Assembly: GCA_030446545.1 (NCBI GenBank)
Contig: JAUJNB010000016.1
Location: 1 to 53,316, forward strand
Reading direction: 5' to 3'
DNA length: 53,316 nt
Source of the DNA: Acidimicrobiales bacterium
GTDB lineage: Bacteria; Actinomycetota; Acidimicrobiia; Acidimicrobiales; CADCSY01
In this document: positions 19,728-29,024 of the stretch, in pieces
Layout: each line of letters begins with the position of its first letter
Position numbering within the stretch: the stretch's first letter is position 1
The notes under the pieces: generated by a model
Databases searched by the model: none
Seen by the model: only the letters and a program-made list of their open reading frames with translations
Told to the model about the DNA's origin: nothing
Program-made: the position numbers and the translations under genes

Positions 19728-20545
19728 GCCCGATCGACGGCGAAGGAAGCGAGGAGCAGGCCCGGTCACGGCGCCACACGTGGTTGCGCCGTGGTGTGGT
19801 GGCGGTGCTGCTGGCCGGGGTCCTGGCCTTCCTCGTCGAGGGGGCCGACCAGCCCGCTGATCCGGTCCTGCTCCCCGCCGGGGGATCGGCGCAGACCCAA
19901 TCAGGCCGGGTCGCCGCGCCGGTGACCCAGGCCGACCCGGCCCCCTCCGACGACGAGTCGGGATCGACCACCACCATCGGTCCGGCGGCACCCCGGACCG
20001 ACCCCCCGGCCAGCACCACCGTCCCCGCACCGGCGGGCCGCTCCGGCCCCCCGCCCACCACACCGTCGCCGTCGCCGACAGGCGCGGCCCCGGACACCAT
20101 CGCTACCGCCCCTCCGGGCCCTCCCGCCCCTGCGCCCCGCCGTCCGTTGGCCGGCTTCGGCGAGGTGGCCTTTCGCATCAGCCGGGCCGACGGAGCCACC
20201 TTCGACGGGTTCGCCCTGCTGGCCGCCACTGATCGCAGTCACGCTCAGGGTCTGATGGAACAGGTCGACCTGCGGGGCTACGACGCCATGGTGTTCCGCT
20301 TTGACCGTCCCCAAACGGGGGGGTTCTACATGCGCAACACCCGCATCCCCCTGTCGATCGCCTTTTTCGACACCGGCGGCCGGTTCGTGTCATCGGCCGA
20401 CATGGTGCCTTGTCCCGACGAGGTCCGGACCTGTCCCCGCTACCACCCCGAGGGACCCTATGTGCACGCCATCGAGGTGGCGTCCGGCGACCTGCCCCGC
20501 TTGGGCATCGGCCCCGGTTCGGTGCTGTCCTTCCCCCCGTCGTGA
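19724..20545 (+). CDS. Membrane-anchored DUF192 protein
   Basis: A 273-aa protein with an N-terminal signal anchor (VVAVLLAGVLAFLVEG), an extracellular Pro/Thr/Ser-rich linker of about 90 residues, and a C-terminal DUF192 domain. The domain shows the usual pattern: SHAQGLMEQVDL, MVFRFDRP, GFYMRNTRIPLSIAFFD, MVPCPDEVRTCPRYHP, GIGPGSVLSF. DUF192 proteins are small secreted beta proteins of unknown role. It is translationally coupled to panB (GTGA overlap), though a functional tie is not implied. Confidence 0.85.
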   Translation: MSPIDGEGSEEQARSRRHTWLRRGVVAVLLAGVLAFLVEGADQPADPVLLPAGGSAQTQSGRVAAPVTQADPAPSDDESGSTTTIGPAAPRTDPPASTTVPAPAGRSGPPPTTPSPSPTGAAPDTIATAPPGPPAPAPRRPLAGFGEVAFRISRADGATFDGFALLAATDRSHAQGLMEQVDLRGYDAMVFRFDRPQTGGFYMRNTRIPLSIAFFDTGGRFVSSADMVPCPDEVRTCPRYHPEGPYVHAIEVASGDLPRLGIGPGSVLSFPPS

Positions 20546-20555
20546 GGGAGCGCCG

Positions 20556-20870
20556 GTGAGTGACGGGGATTGGATCTACGACGACGAGGAGCGGGCCGCC
20601 ATCGACGGCTGGCGGCCACCGCAAGCCCGCTCGGGCAACGTCGGCGTGGCCGGGTTTCGGCGCTCGACCACGAGTGGGGCCCTGGCTGCGGCCTTGCTGC
20701 TCGGCTTGCGGGAGGTGCTGGAGCCGCCGCCCCACGATGAGCAGGCCGTGGTGGTCGATGCGCCGGGGGAGCCTGACGACCCGACGGCTCAGCTCGTGTT
20801 GTGCTTCGATCCCGAGTCACCCGCCGCCACCGTCGCCATGGTGAGAGCCGTCCCCACCCAGCCCCGCTGA
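20556..20870 (+). CDS. Small conserved-looking protein, unknown function
   Basis: A 104-aa protein from GTG 20556, preceded by GAGGGAG about six bases away and ten bases after the DUF192 gene. It is acidic at the start (SDGDWIYDDEERAAIDGW), has a short hydrophobic stretch (GALAAALLLGLREVL) and ends in a beta-like LVLCFDPESPAATVAMVRAVP. I recognise no family. Codon use and spacing support a real gene in the panB-DUF192 operon. Confidence 0.6.
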   Translation: MSDGDWIYDDEERAAIDGWRPPQARSGNVGVAGFRRSTTSGALAAALLLGLREVLEPPPHDEQAVVVDAPGEPDDPTAQLVLCFDPESPAATVAMVRAVPTQPR

Positions 20871-20886
20871 GTCCCCCGGCAATCGG

Positions 20887-20892
20887 TAACGT
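20887..20892 (+). promoter_or_regulatory. -10 element (TAACGT) of the amidohydrolase gene
   Basis: TAACGT, then CGGGCG, then the GTG start at 20899. The same CGGGCGGTG arrangement precedes the DUF5318 gene, supporting leaderless initiation. Confidence 0.45.
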
Positions 20893-20898
20893 CGGGCG

Positions 20899-21972
20899 GT
20901 GAGCTGGGAGGGAGCGGGCTTCGTCGACCACCACGCCCACGTCCTGGCGGTGTCGGCCGGTGTCCCGCTCGAGTGCGGGAATGCATCGGATCCCGAAGGG
21001 GTGCGGACCTACCACCGCCGGGTGAGCGACCGGTGGTCGACCCCGATGGACGAGGCCATGCGCCCGCTGGAGGTCGACGATCAGCTTCGGGGCGATCTCG
21101 AGCGGGGGCTGGCCGGGGCCGCCGCCCTCGGCCTGGTGGAGATCACCGAGGCGGGCATGCACGACTGGGCCTACCTGGAGGCCCTGCTGGCCCTGCGGGC
21201 CCGGGGCCCGTTGCCGGTGCGGGTTCGCCTGTTGGTGGCCAGTGGGATCGCCGAGGTGGCCCGCATGCAGCGCACCGGCGACCCCTGGTTGGAGCTGGAG
21301 GGCGTGAAGTTCTACGCCGACGGATGGCTGGGCTCGCGCACGTGCGCCCTGCGCCGGCCCTTCGCCGACGAGCCCGATGACACCGGCATCCTCTTCCTCG
21401 ATGCCGACACCTTGGCCCGACGGGCCGACCCCTTCGCCGAGGCCGGCTGGACCATCGCCACCCACGCCATCGGTGACCGGGCCATCGAGGCCGTCCTCGA
21501 CGGCTACGAGCGTCTCTACGGCAGCGACTGCGCGGGAGCCGCGCCCCGCATCGAGCACGCCCAGGTGCTGGCCCCCGACCTGGTGCGGCGCATGGCCGAG
21601 CTGGGCGTGGTGGCCTGCGTGCAGCCGGGCTTCGGGGTGGCCGACGCCGACACCGCCCGTCGGGCGCTGGGGCCCGAGCGATGGGAGGACGCCTATCGCT
21701 GGGACAGCCTGCTCGACGCCGGGGTGCGGGTCCTCGCCGGCTCCGACTTCCCCCTCGCGCCGCTGGCGCCCCTCGCCGGGCTCCAGTGCCTGCTCACCGG
21801 TGACCACCCCGACGGCCGTCGGGCCGGCGCCCCCACCCTGGCGGTCGAGCCGGCGTTGTCGATCATGTCCGATGCCGCCGCCGGCGCGGTCGTGCTCTCC
21901 GCCGACCCCCACCGGGTGCCCGAGGACGAGGTGGCGGCCATCGAGGTGGTCGAGTCCCGCCCCTCGGCCTGA
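20899..21972 (+). CDS. Amidohydrolase (YtcJ-like, amidohydrolase 3)
   Basis: Metal-dependent TIM-barrel hydrolase of 357 aa. Probable metal and active-site residues are all present: HxH in VDHHAHV, the carboxylated Lys in VKFYADGWLGSRT, His in ATHAIGDRAIEAVLDG, His in IEHAQVLAPDLV, and Asp in AGSDFPLAPLAPL. It lacks the N-terminal beta-sandwich segment of longer YtcJ proteins and begins almost at the first metal motif, so it is a short form. Substrate unknown. Confidence 0.85.
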   Translation: MSWEGAGFVDHHAHVLAVSAGVPLECGNASDPEGVRTYHRRVSDRWSTPMDEAMRPLEVDDQLRGDLERGLAGAAALGLVEITEAGMHDWAYLEALLALRARGPLPVRVRLLVASGIAEVARMQRTGDPWLELEGVKFYADGWLGSRTCALRRPFADEPDDTGILFLDADTLARRADPFAEAGWTIATHAIGDRAIEAVLDGYERLYGSDCAGAAPRIEHAQVLAPDLVRRMAELGVVACVQPGFGVADADTARRALGPERWEDAYRWDSLLDAGVRVLAGSDFPLAPLAPLAGLQCLLTGDHPDGRRAGAPTLAVEPALSIMSDAAAGAVVLSADPHRVPEDEVAAIEVVESRPSA

Positions 21973-22028
21973 CGCCGCCAGATGGGGGCGCCGGGCGTGC
22001 CTGATGGCGCTGCAGGGGAGGAGGAGGT

Positions 22029-23000
<972 letters not shown>

Positions 23001-23016
23001 CGGCCGGGATCTCGGG

Positions 23017-23559
23017 GTGGTGACGGCGGCGGTGGGCGACGGGTCGCCTCGACCGGCCTCGCCGTGGGTGCTCCGATGGGCCTGCCTCGTGCCGGTGGGT
23101 GGCCGGGTGCTCGACGTCGCCTGCGGAGCGGGTCGCAACACCCGCCTGTTCCTCGGCCTCGGGCACCCGGTCCTGGCCCTGGATCGAGACCTCTCGGGCA
23201 TCGACGACCTGGGCCCGCACCCCGGCCTGGAGGCGCTGGCGGTCGACCTGGAGGACGGTCAGGCCGACCCCTTCGGGGGGAGACGCTTCGACGGCGTGGT
23301 GATCACCAACTACCTGCACCGACCTCTCCTCGGCTCGCTCGTACGGGCCGTGGCCGACGGGGGCGTGCTCGTCTACGAGACGTTCGCCCGGGGCCAGGAG
23401 CGCTTCGGACGCCCGACCAATCCGGCGTTCCTCCTCCGACCGGGGGAGCTGCTCGAGGCGTCCAGAGGTGCGCTGCGGGTCGTGGCCTACGAGGACCTCG
23501 TGGTGGCCGAGCCGAGGCCGGCGGCGATCCAGCGCATCGTGGCCGTCAGGGAGCACTGA
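23017..23559 (+). CDS. Class I SAM-dependent methyltransferase
   Basis: A 180-aa protein with SAM motif I VLDVACGAGRNTRLFLGLGH, the acidic post-I residue in VLALDRDLSG, and motif IV-like FDGVVITNYLHRPLL, followed by GGVLVYETFARGQERFGRPTNP. The latter is typical of the small TehB-like group. GTG 23017 or GTG 23020 is the start, 16 bases after the reductase gene. Substrate unknown. Confidence 0.82.
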   Translation: MVTAAVGDGSPRPASPWVLRWACLVPVGGRVLDVACGAGRNTRLFLGLGHPVLALDRDLSGIDDLGPHPGLEALAVDLEDGQADPFGGRRFDGVVITNYLHRPLLGSLVRAVADGGVLVYETFARGQERFGRPTNPAFLLRPGELLEASRGALRVVAYEDLVVAEPRPAAIQRIVAVREH

Positions 23560-23597
23560 CGGCGTCGCCCACCGCCGGCCCCTGCCCGCTCGGTGTG

Positions 23598-24095
23598 TCA
23601 GGGGCGGTGCCCCGGCTCGACGTCCTTCACCGACTGGAATCCCAGCTGTCCGGCCCAGTCCCCGGCTGCTGCGTGGAAGAGCTCGAGCAGGTGGCCGACG
23701 TGGTCGCCGGTGTCGACCCGGTCGACGATGTGGCCGGCCACCCATCGGGAACAGTCGCTGAGAAGCGGGAGACCTCCCGGGCCTGGTTCCCAACGGCACC
23801 GGGCGAACTTGTCCACCTCATCTCCGGTCTGCGAACCGAAGAGCACGCCCAGGTCGCGCTCGTTCGGGGAGGGGAAGTGCACCAACAGGCTGGAAGCTCC
23901 TTGCGCCACCCGGGTGGTCCGGTTGCGCTTGGACAACCAGATCATGATCAGGGGAGGTTCCATGCTGCATTGGGCCATGAACCCGACCAGGCAACCCGCC
24001 CGTTCGCCCCCGTTCTTGGTCGTGACGATGACCATGGGGTAGTCGAGGTCGGCGACGATGTCGTGGAAGCCCTCGACGGGCGGACTGCCTGGCAT
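23598..24095 (-). CDS. Flavin reductase-like FMN-binding protein
   Basis: A 165-aa split-barrel protein: DYPMVIVTTKNGGERAGCLVGFMAQCSMEPPLIMIWLSKRNRT is the usual flavin-reductase core pattern (read in parts: PMVIVTT, GCLVGF, PPLIMIWL), and LLVHFPSPNERDLGVLFG follows. It probably binds FMN. It converges with the methyltransferase gene. No partner oxygenase is adjacent, so the role is unknown. Confidence 0.82.
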   Translation of the reverse strand: MPGSPPVEGFHDIVADLDYPMVIVTTKNGGERAGCLVGFMAQCSMEPPLIMIWLSKRNRTTRVAQGASSLLVHFPSPNERDLGVLFGSQTGDEVDKFARCRWEPGPGGLPLLSDCSRWVAGHIVDRVDTGDHVGHLLELFHAAAGDWAGQLGFQSVKDVEPGHRP

Positions 24096-24097
24096 GT

Positions 24098-24119
24098 CCC
24101 GCTAGAGGCCCGCTAGAGG
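24098..24119. repeat. Two tandem CCCGCTAGAGG units
   Basis: Exact 11-bp copies at 24098-24108 and 24109-24119, lying just upstream of the flavin reductase-like start and directly after the 3' end of the BNR gene. Possibly regulatory or chance. Confidence 0.6.
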
Positions 24120-24122
24120 TGT

Positions 24123-25760
24123 CTAGCCACGCTTCCGCACGACCTGGCTGCCCAAGAGGACGATCCCCGCCAGCACGAGGCCTCCCAAGATGGCAGCGAT
24201 GATCGGCCAGATGCTCCGCTCGGCGGGCAGCGGCGAGTACTGGGCGATGACGCCGAAGTTGTCCTGGGTCTGGGTCTGCTCGTCGGCGAAGCGTGTGTCG
24301 GCCCAGGCGATGGCCGCGTACGAGTCGGTCGACGCCACCCCCGGAGGTTGGCGGACGTCACCGGTCGAGCTGGCGCCGAGGCTGAAGTCGATCGGTTGGT
24401 CGGTGACCGCCAGGTTCGGCGCCCAGGTCACACCACCGTCGGTCGAGTACGTGGACCTGACATCGATGAGGAAGTCGCTCAACTGACGGTTGTCCTGCCA
24501 GATGACGTCGACCCGCCCGTTGGGCGCGACGTCGAGCTGGGGGTAGAAGCTCGTGTAGCCGTCGCTGGGATCGTCGTCGTTGACGGCCACCGGCTCGGTC
24601 CAACTCACGCCACCGTCGGTGGAGCGCCGGACCACGATGTCGGTCCTGCCGGCCTTGGGCGCGTTGCCGGGCGTCGCCGCGTAGGCCAGGACGAACGTGC
24701 CGTCAGGGCCGCCTTCGGGGGTCCACCCCATGCCCGTCTGAGAGCCTGCGGCGGTGAAGACCGGTGTGCTCAGCTCGGTGACCGTCCAGGTGCGCCCTTG
24801 ATCGGTGGAGCGGGCCAACAACAGGGGATCGGATTCGCCGAAGATGCCCTCGTAGACCTCCTCCGGCGGCGGGTCGTCGGACGGCGGACCGCCGTCGCCC
24901 ACGGCCAGGATCACCCCGTCGTGGGCTGCCACGAACGGGCGAGCGAAGGAGGTCTGGAAGTGCAGCGGGTAAGGCTTTCCGTCGACCGTCATGGTGAGAT
25001 CCGAGAAGTTGCTGAGGTTGACCGGCTCTCCGAAGGAATCCCCACCATCGGTCGAGGCGGACACGACGACTTCCTCCTTGTCCTCCAGCGGGTGACCATC
25101 AGCCGCCGTGGCACTCCAGTCCCGGCTGAAGCCCACGTAGATCGCGTCCCGGTCCCCTGAGGTGTCCACGGCCATGCCGGGAACGCCGGTGTTCTCGGGC
25201 TTGGGATCGGGCTGGGCCCGGGCATCGCTCACCATCGTCGTCTCCCAGGTCCCGCCCAGGTCGGTCGTTCGGGCCAGCACGATGCTGGTCTTTCCCTCGC
25301 GACCGCCCTCGCCTTCGCCGTAGGCCTGCGAGACGTAGTACAGCGTGCCGTCGCTTCCCCATCCGACCTGGGGCTGGGCCACACCCGAGCTGTTGTTGGT
25401 GCAGAACGGGTAGTCCTTGGCCACCGGGCGCTCCTCGGAGAAGTTCCAGGTGACCCCGGCGTCGGTCGAGACCAGCAGGTGGCAGGCGCGGGTGCGCAGG
25501 TCGGCCGTGGCGGTCACGACCACCCGGGGGTCGTTCGGGTCGGCCGCCATCGACGTGGGCCCGGTGTAGCCCCGGGTGGGCGCTGGGTCTTCGTCGGTCA
25601 TGTGGATGCCGTCGGTCAGCCGCTCGACGCTGACCTCCTGGGGACCGAACTCGGCCTTCGGGTAGGCCGTGGCCTCCTGGGCACCGGCCACAGGGGAGGA
25701 GGCTGCCAGCATTCCCAGAACTGCCGCTACCAGCCCAGAGCGACGAAGGACAGACTTCAC
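24123..25760 (-). CDS. Exported BNR/Asp-box (sialidase-fold) protein with C-terminal anchor
   Basis: Signal peptide (VLRRSGLVAAVLGMLAASSPVAGAQ), then at least six Asp-box repeats of the S-T-D-x-G-x-x-W/F type (STDAGVTW, TTDLGGTW, STDGGDSF, STDQGRTW, STDGGVSW, STDGGVTW), i.e. a multi-bladed propeller. It ends with a membrane helix (IIAAILGGLVLAGIVLLG) and basic tail. GTG 25760 is four bases after AGGAGG, better than the ATG at 25781. No sialidase Arg triad or FRIP motif is evident, so enzymatic activity is doubtful. Probably displayed on the cell surface; its neighbour at 25834-26412 has the same topology. Confidence 0.8.
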   Translation of the reverse strand: MKSVLRRSGLVAAVLGMLAASSPVAGAQEATAYPKAEFGPQEVSVERLTDGIHMTDEDPAPTRGYTGPTSMAADPNDPRVVVTATADLRTRACHLLVSTDAGVTWNFSEERPVAKDYPFCTNNSSGVAQPQVGWGSDGTLYYVSQAYGEGEGGREGKTSIVLARTTDLGGTWETTMVSDARAQPDPKPENTGVPGMAVDTSGDRDAIYVGFSRDWSATAADGHPLEDKEEVVVSASTDGGDSFGEPVNLSNFSDLTMTVDGKPYPLHFQTSFARPFVAAHDGVILAVGDGGPPSDDPPPEEVYEGIFGESDPLLLARSTDQGRTWTVTELSTPVFTAAGSQTGMGWTPEGGPDGTFVLAYAATPGNAPKAGRTDIVVRRSTDGGVSWTEPVAVNDDDPSDGYTSFYPQLDVAPNGRVDVIWQDNRQLSDFLIDVRSTYSTDGGVTWAPNLAVTDQPIDFSLGASSTGDVRQPPGVASTDSYAAIAWADTRFADEQTQTQDNFGVIAQYSPLPAERSIWPIIAAILGGLVLAGIVLLGSQVVRKRG

Positions 25761-25833
25761 GGACCCTCCTTGTTGAGGCACGAGATCTGCGGCCGGGGAG
25801 CTGCAGATGAGAGATCAGGGACCTACCGGCTCG

Positions 25834-26412
25834 CTAGGACGACTCGGCACCTTGGACTTGGCCCGACGAGGGCCGACGGGCGGCAATCTTGCTTGCCACA
25901 GCGGCCAGCAAGAGGGCGGCCGCGGCGGCCCCCAGCCCGATGAGGATGAAAGTGGCGGCGCTCGGCCCATCGCTCACTGCGAGCGTCGTGGTCCGTTCCG
26001 TCGGAGTGGACTCGGCCGGTGGAGTGGAGCTGACGTAGATGGCGGCCCGCGCCGGGATGCCGACGTTCATGTCGTAGTGGTTCTGGGTGGCGACCAGGAA
26101 GTGCTGGCCGGGAGACACGTTTGGGCCGATGGGTACCTGCAGGGTGAACTTGCTCGTCATGGTGGAGGGCGCAGGGGAGGGGACGGTGGCCAGGACCGGC
26201 CCGTCGGGCGAGTCGAGGCGGATGTCCACCGGCTGACCTTTGGCGAAGTCAGCACCGAAGACCTCCACCATGCCGCCCGGCTCGACGGTGCCCGGACCGT
26301 TGGCCCGAAAGGCCACCACGGTGACGCATCCCCAAGCGATCCCAGCTGGGATCACCAACGCCAGGGCGGCTGCGACCGCCCCCACGAGCCACTTTCGAGA
26401 CGAGAACCGCAC
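25834..26412 (-). CDS. Exported membrane-anchored protein, Ig-like
   Basis: A 192-aa protein from GTG 26412: signal peptide (WLVGAVAAALALVIPAGIAWG), a beta-rich extracellular domain with VEPGGMVEVFGADFAKGQPVDIRLDSPDGPVLAT resembling an IPT/TIG-like sandwich (seen as GGMVEVFGADF and PVDIRL), a Thr/Pro-rich stalk, and a C-terminal helix (AATFILIGLGAAAAALLLAAV) with basic tail. It lies just upstream of the BNR gene on the same strand; the two may form a surface pair. No specific function is recognised. Confidence 0.7.
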   Translation of the reverse strand: MRFSSRKWLVGAVAAALALVIPAGIAWGCVTVVAFRANGPGTVEPGGMVEVFGADFAKGQPVDIRLDSPDGPVLATVPSPAPSTMTSKFTLQVPIGPNVSPGQHFLVATQNHYDMNVGIPARAAIYVSSTPPAESTPTERTTTLAVSDGPSAATFILIGLGAAAAALLLAAVASKIAARRPSSGQVQGAESS

Positions 26413-26599
26413 AGCGGCCCACCCCTTTCAGTCAGTCGTCTTCGCCGATCTGGTCCAGCTGTCGCGTCGTTAGCCCGCACAAGGTACCAGATCCATCGAT
26501 CCGCTACCCGCGAGGCGAGAATGTGCGAACGTCGGCTATCGCTGGTCAGTAGTGGTGGCGGGTACAGGGTGGAAGGCTGGTGTTGCGTGAGTTCCCCTT

Positions 26600-26929
26600 G
26601 TGGACAGAAAATGGACCATGCGACTGCGATCGATAGCGACGATGACGACCGTTCTGGTGGTGGCCCTGGCTGGCTGCTCGGATGACCCAGGCACCGAACC
26701 GGCAACGGTGACGACCAGCGAGCCCGCACCTACCACCGCATCGGAGGGCGACGACCAATCCCTCGAGTCCCTACAGGAGCTGCTGGCCACCCGAGGGATC
26801 GACGAGAGCCTGGCCAGCTTCGGCGTCGATTGGTGCACGCACCAGGACCTGGACATGCTGGCCCGTGATGTAGGCGGTATGGAACTGGCCGAGCGGGTAG
26901 CGGCGGCGGCGTCTGAATCGGCCTGCTAG
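26600..26929 (+). CDS. Small lipoprotein
   Basis: A 109-aa protein with a type II signal peptide: basic start, hydrophobic TVLVVALAGC lipobox, then a Thr/Glu/Pro-rich linker and a short helical domain (LESLQELLATRGIDESLASFG) with two cysteines (DWCTHQD and the C-terminal Cys). The start may be GTG 26600, ATG 26612 or ATG 26618. The domain is unknown to me. Confidence 0.65.
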   Translation: MDRKWTMRLRSIATMTTVLVVALAGCSDDPGTEPATVTTSEPAPTTASEGDDQSLESLQELLATRGIDESLASFGVDWCTHQDLDMLARDVGGMELAERVAAAASESAC

Positions 26930-26964
26930 TCCCTGCTAGCTCCTGAGTACGCCGCCGGGACCGC

Positions 26965-27618
26965 TCAGACCATGCGACGGCGGGCCGCCCAGTGGGTCAG
27001 CTCGTATCGGCTCGAGAGCTGGAGTTTGCGTAGGACGGCCGAGGCGTGTGATTCCACCGTCCGGGGGGAGATGTGGAGGGCGCGGGCGATCTCCTTGTAG
27101 GCGTAACCACGGGCCAGGTAGCGCATCACCTCACCCTCGCGGGGGGTCAGCTGGTCGAATTCGGGGTCGTCCGACGCCGGCACCGACGACGAGGCGGCGA
27201 AAGCATCCAGGACGAACCCGGCCAGTCGGGGGGAGAAGACGGCGTCGCCATCGGCCACCCGGCGGATGGCGTCGGCCAGGTCCGCCCCGGAGATGCTCTT
27301 GGTGACGTAGCCCCGAGCTCCGGCCCGGACCAGGGCGAGCACGTCGTCGGGCATGTCCGAGACCGACAGGGCCAGGAAGCAGACCGACGGGAGGCGGGGG
27401 GCAACGCCGGCGATCACCGCCGCACCGTCGCCCCCTGGGAGATGGACGTCGAGGAGCACGACGTCGGGGGCGGTGGCCAGGACGACCTCGATCCCCTCCT
27501 CGACGTCTCCGGCCTCACCGACGACGTCGATGGCCGAGCCCAACTCGGCGATGACACCGGCCCGCACCAGGCGGTGGTCGTCGATGACCACCACCCGGGG
27601 AGGTGTCGGCCGGCTCAC
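26965..27618 (-). CDS. NarL/LuxR-family response regulator
   Basis: Two-component regulator of 217 aa. Receiver domain: acidic pair in VVIDDHRLVRAG, phosphoacceptor Asp in VVLLDVHLPGGDG, Lys in YVTKSISGADL. DNA-binding HTH: LTPREGEVMRYLARGYAYKEIARALHISPRTVESH. It is translated from a GTG overlapping the kinase gene's stop (GTGA), so it is the cognate partner of that kinase. Confidence 0.93.
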   Translation of the reverse strand: MSRPTPPRVVVIDDHRLVRAGVIAELGSAIDVVGEAGDVEEGIEVVLATAPDVVLLDVHLPGGDGAAVIAGVAPRLPSVCFLALSVSDMPDDVLALVRAGARGYVTKSISGADLADAIRRVADGDAVFSPRLAGFVLDAFAASSSVPASDDPEFDQLTPREGEVMRYLARGYAYKEIARALHISPRTVESHASAVLRKLQLSSRYELTHWAARRRMV

Positions 27619-28877
27619 GGGGCCGGGCGTCGGGAGAGGCAGAGGTGAACCTCGGTGCCCTTGCCCGGGCCGCTGCGGACCTCGCCGCGACCACCGACGC
27701 GCTCCATGCGGCCGACGATCGACTCGCTGATGCCCCGGCGGTCGGACCCCACCTCCCTCGGGCGAAAGCCCACGCCCCAGTCGCGCACGTAGACCTCCAC
27801 CTTGATGTCGGTGAGCTCGGCGTACTGGTGGATGCGGGTCGTCCCCGCGAACTTGGCCGCGTTGACCAGCGCCTCCCGAGCGGCGGCGATCACGGCCTGC
27901 AGGGGCGGGTCGACCACCGCGTCGCCGACGGTCACGTTGTCCACGGTGACCAGGTGGTTGGTCTCCACCTCGGCCACCACCTCCTCCATGGCGTCGGAGA
28001 ACCGGCGCTCACCGTGGCGGTCGGGGTCGCCGTAGAGCCAGCGCCTGAGCTCACGCTCCTGCTGGCGGGCCAGGGCCGCCATCTGCTGGGCATCGCCACC
28101 GCGCTTCTGGATGAGCGTGAGGGTCTGCAGCACCGAGTCGTGGAGATGGGCGGCCAGTTCGGCCCGCTCGTCGGCCCGGATGCGTTGCCGGCGTTCGTCG
28201 CTCAACGACCCGGTGAGGCGGAACACCGACGGGGCGAAGACGAGCAACGTTCCGGCCAGCACCACCCCGGCGGCCAGCACCCCGTCGCGCACGACGGGGA
28301 ACGAGACGTTGGCCGCCAGAAGGGCGGCGAAGCCTCCAGCTACGAGGGTGAGGCCACCGAGGACCCGCAGCGCCAGGGTCCGGGCCAGCGAGCGGGCCAG
28401 ACGGATGCTCCCCGGCCCTCTGGCTGCGTCGTCCCCGCCGCCGCGGGGAACCGCTCCCTCCACCTCCGGCCACAGGAACGACAGCCCGAGCGCCACCACC
28501 ACCGCCGGCCACACCAGCTGGCTGCTGAAGCCGGGCACCTTGGCCTGGAGGACCAGCAACAGGCCGACGACGACCGCTCCGACCGCCAACGTGCGCAGCG
28601 GCTCGGGTCGCCCCGGCCCGACGGGCGCCGGCGGGCGCTGGCGCCAAACCAGGGCGAGCCAGGCCGCCCCGTAGAAGACCACGCCCCATCCTCCGGCCAA
28701 CACCAGCACCAGGAAGCCCAGGCGCACGGCGATGGGGTCGACCTCGAGGCGGGCGGCCAACGTCGCCGCCGTCCCCGTGATCAGCGGACGGCCGGTTGCG
28801 GGCGAGAAGCGGAACTGCGCAGACGTCGGCCACCGTCGTTCGACTTGCTCATCGCTTGTCCGGTGCTCGCTCAGCAT
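27615..28877 (-). CDS. PspC-domain sensor histidine kinase
   Basis: A 420-aa kinase from ATG 28877. An N-terminal PspC domain (FRFSPATGRPLITGTAATLAARLEVDPIAVRLGF, seen as GRPLITG and VDPIAVRLGF) joins several membrane helices. The HisKA_3 phosphoacceptor is AAHLHDSVLQTLTLIQ, and the ATPase has EALVNAAKFAG, WGVGF and SGPGKGTEVHL. Such PspC-kinases pair with NarL-type regulators and are thought to respond to envelope stress. A divergent gene encodes a second PspC protein, so the three genes probably form one circuit. Confidence 0.9.
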   Translation of the reverse strand: MLSEHRTSDEQVERRWPTSAQFRFSPATGRPLITGTAATLAARLEVDPIAVRLGFLVLVLAGGWGVVFYGAAWLALVWRQRPPAPVGPGRPEPLRTLAVGAVVVGLLLVLQAKVPGFSSQLVWPAVVVALGLSFLWPEVEGAVPRGGGDDAARGPGSIRLARSLARTLALRVLGGLTLVAGGFAALLAANVSFPVVRDGVLAAGVVLAGTLLVFAPSVFRLTGSLSDERRQRIRADERAELAAHLHDSVLQTLTLIQKRGGDAQQMAALARQQERELRRWLYGDPDRHGERRFSDAMEEVVAEVETNHLVTVDNVTVGDAVVDPPLQAVIAAAREALVNAAKFAGTTRIHQYAELTDIKVEVYVRDWGVGFRPREVGSDRRGISESIVGRMERVGGRGEVRSGPGKGTEVHLCLSRRPAP

Positions 28878-29024
28878 GGTGCCTGGCGATGATGGCAGAG
28901 GAGATGCACCGCCCGCATCGGGGAGATACCTGAGGGGAACCCGGAGGCGCGCCGGGGCAAGTTCGGGGAAAGTTCCGGGCGATGACGTGTGGCGCGGGGG
29001 AGTCCCGAGGTTCACGATCAGCAG

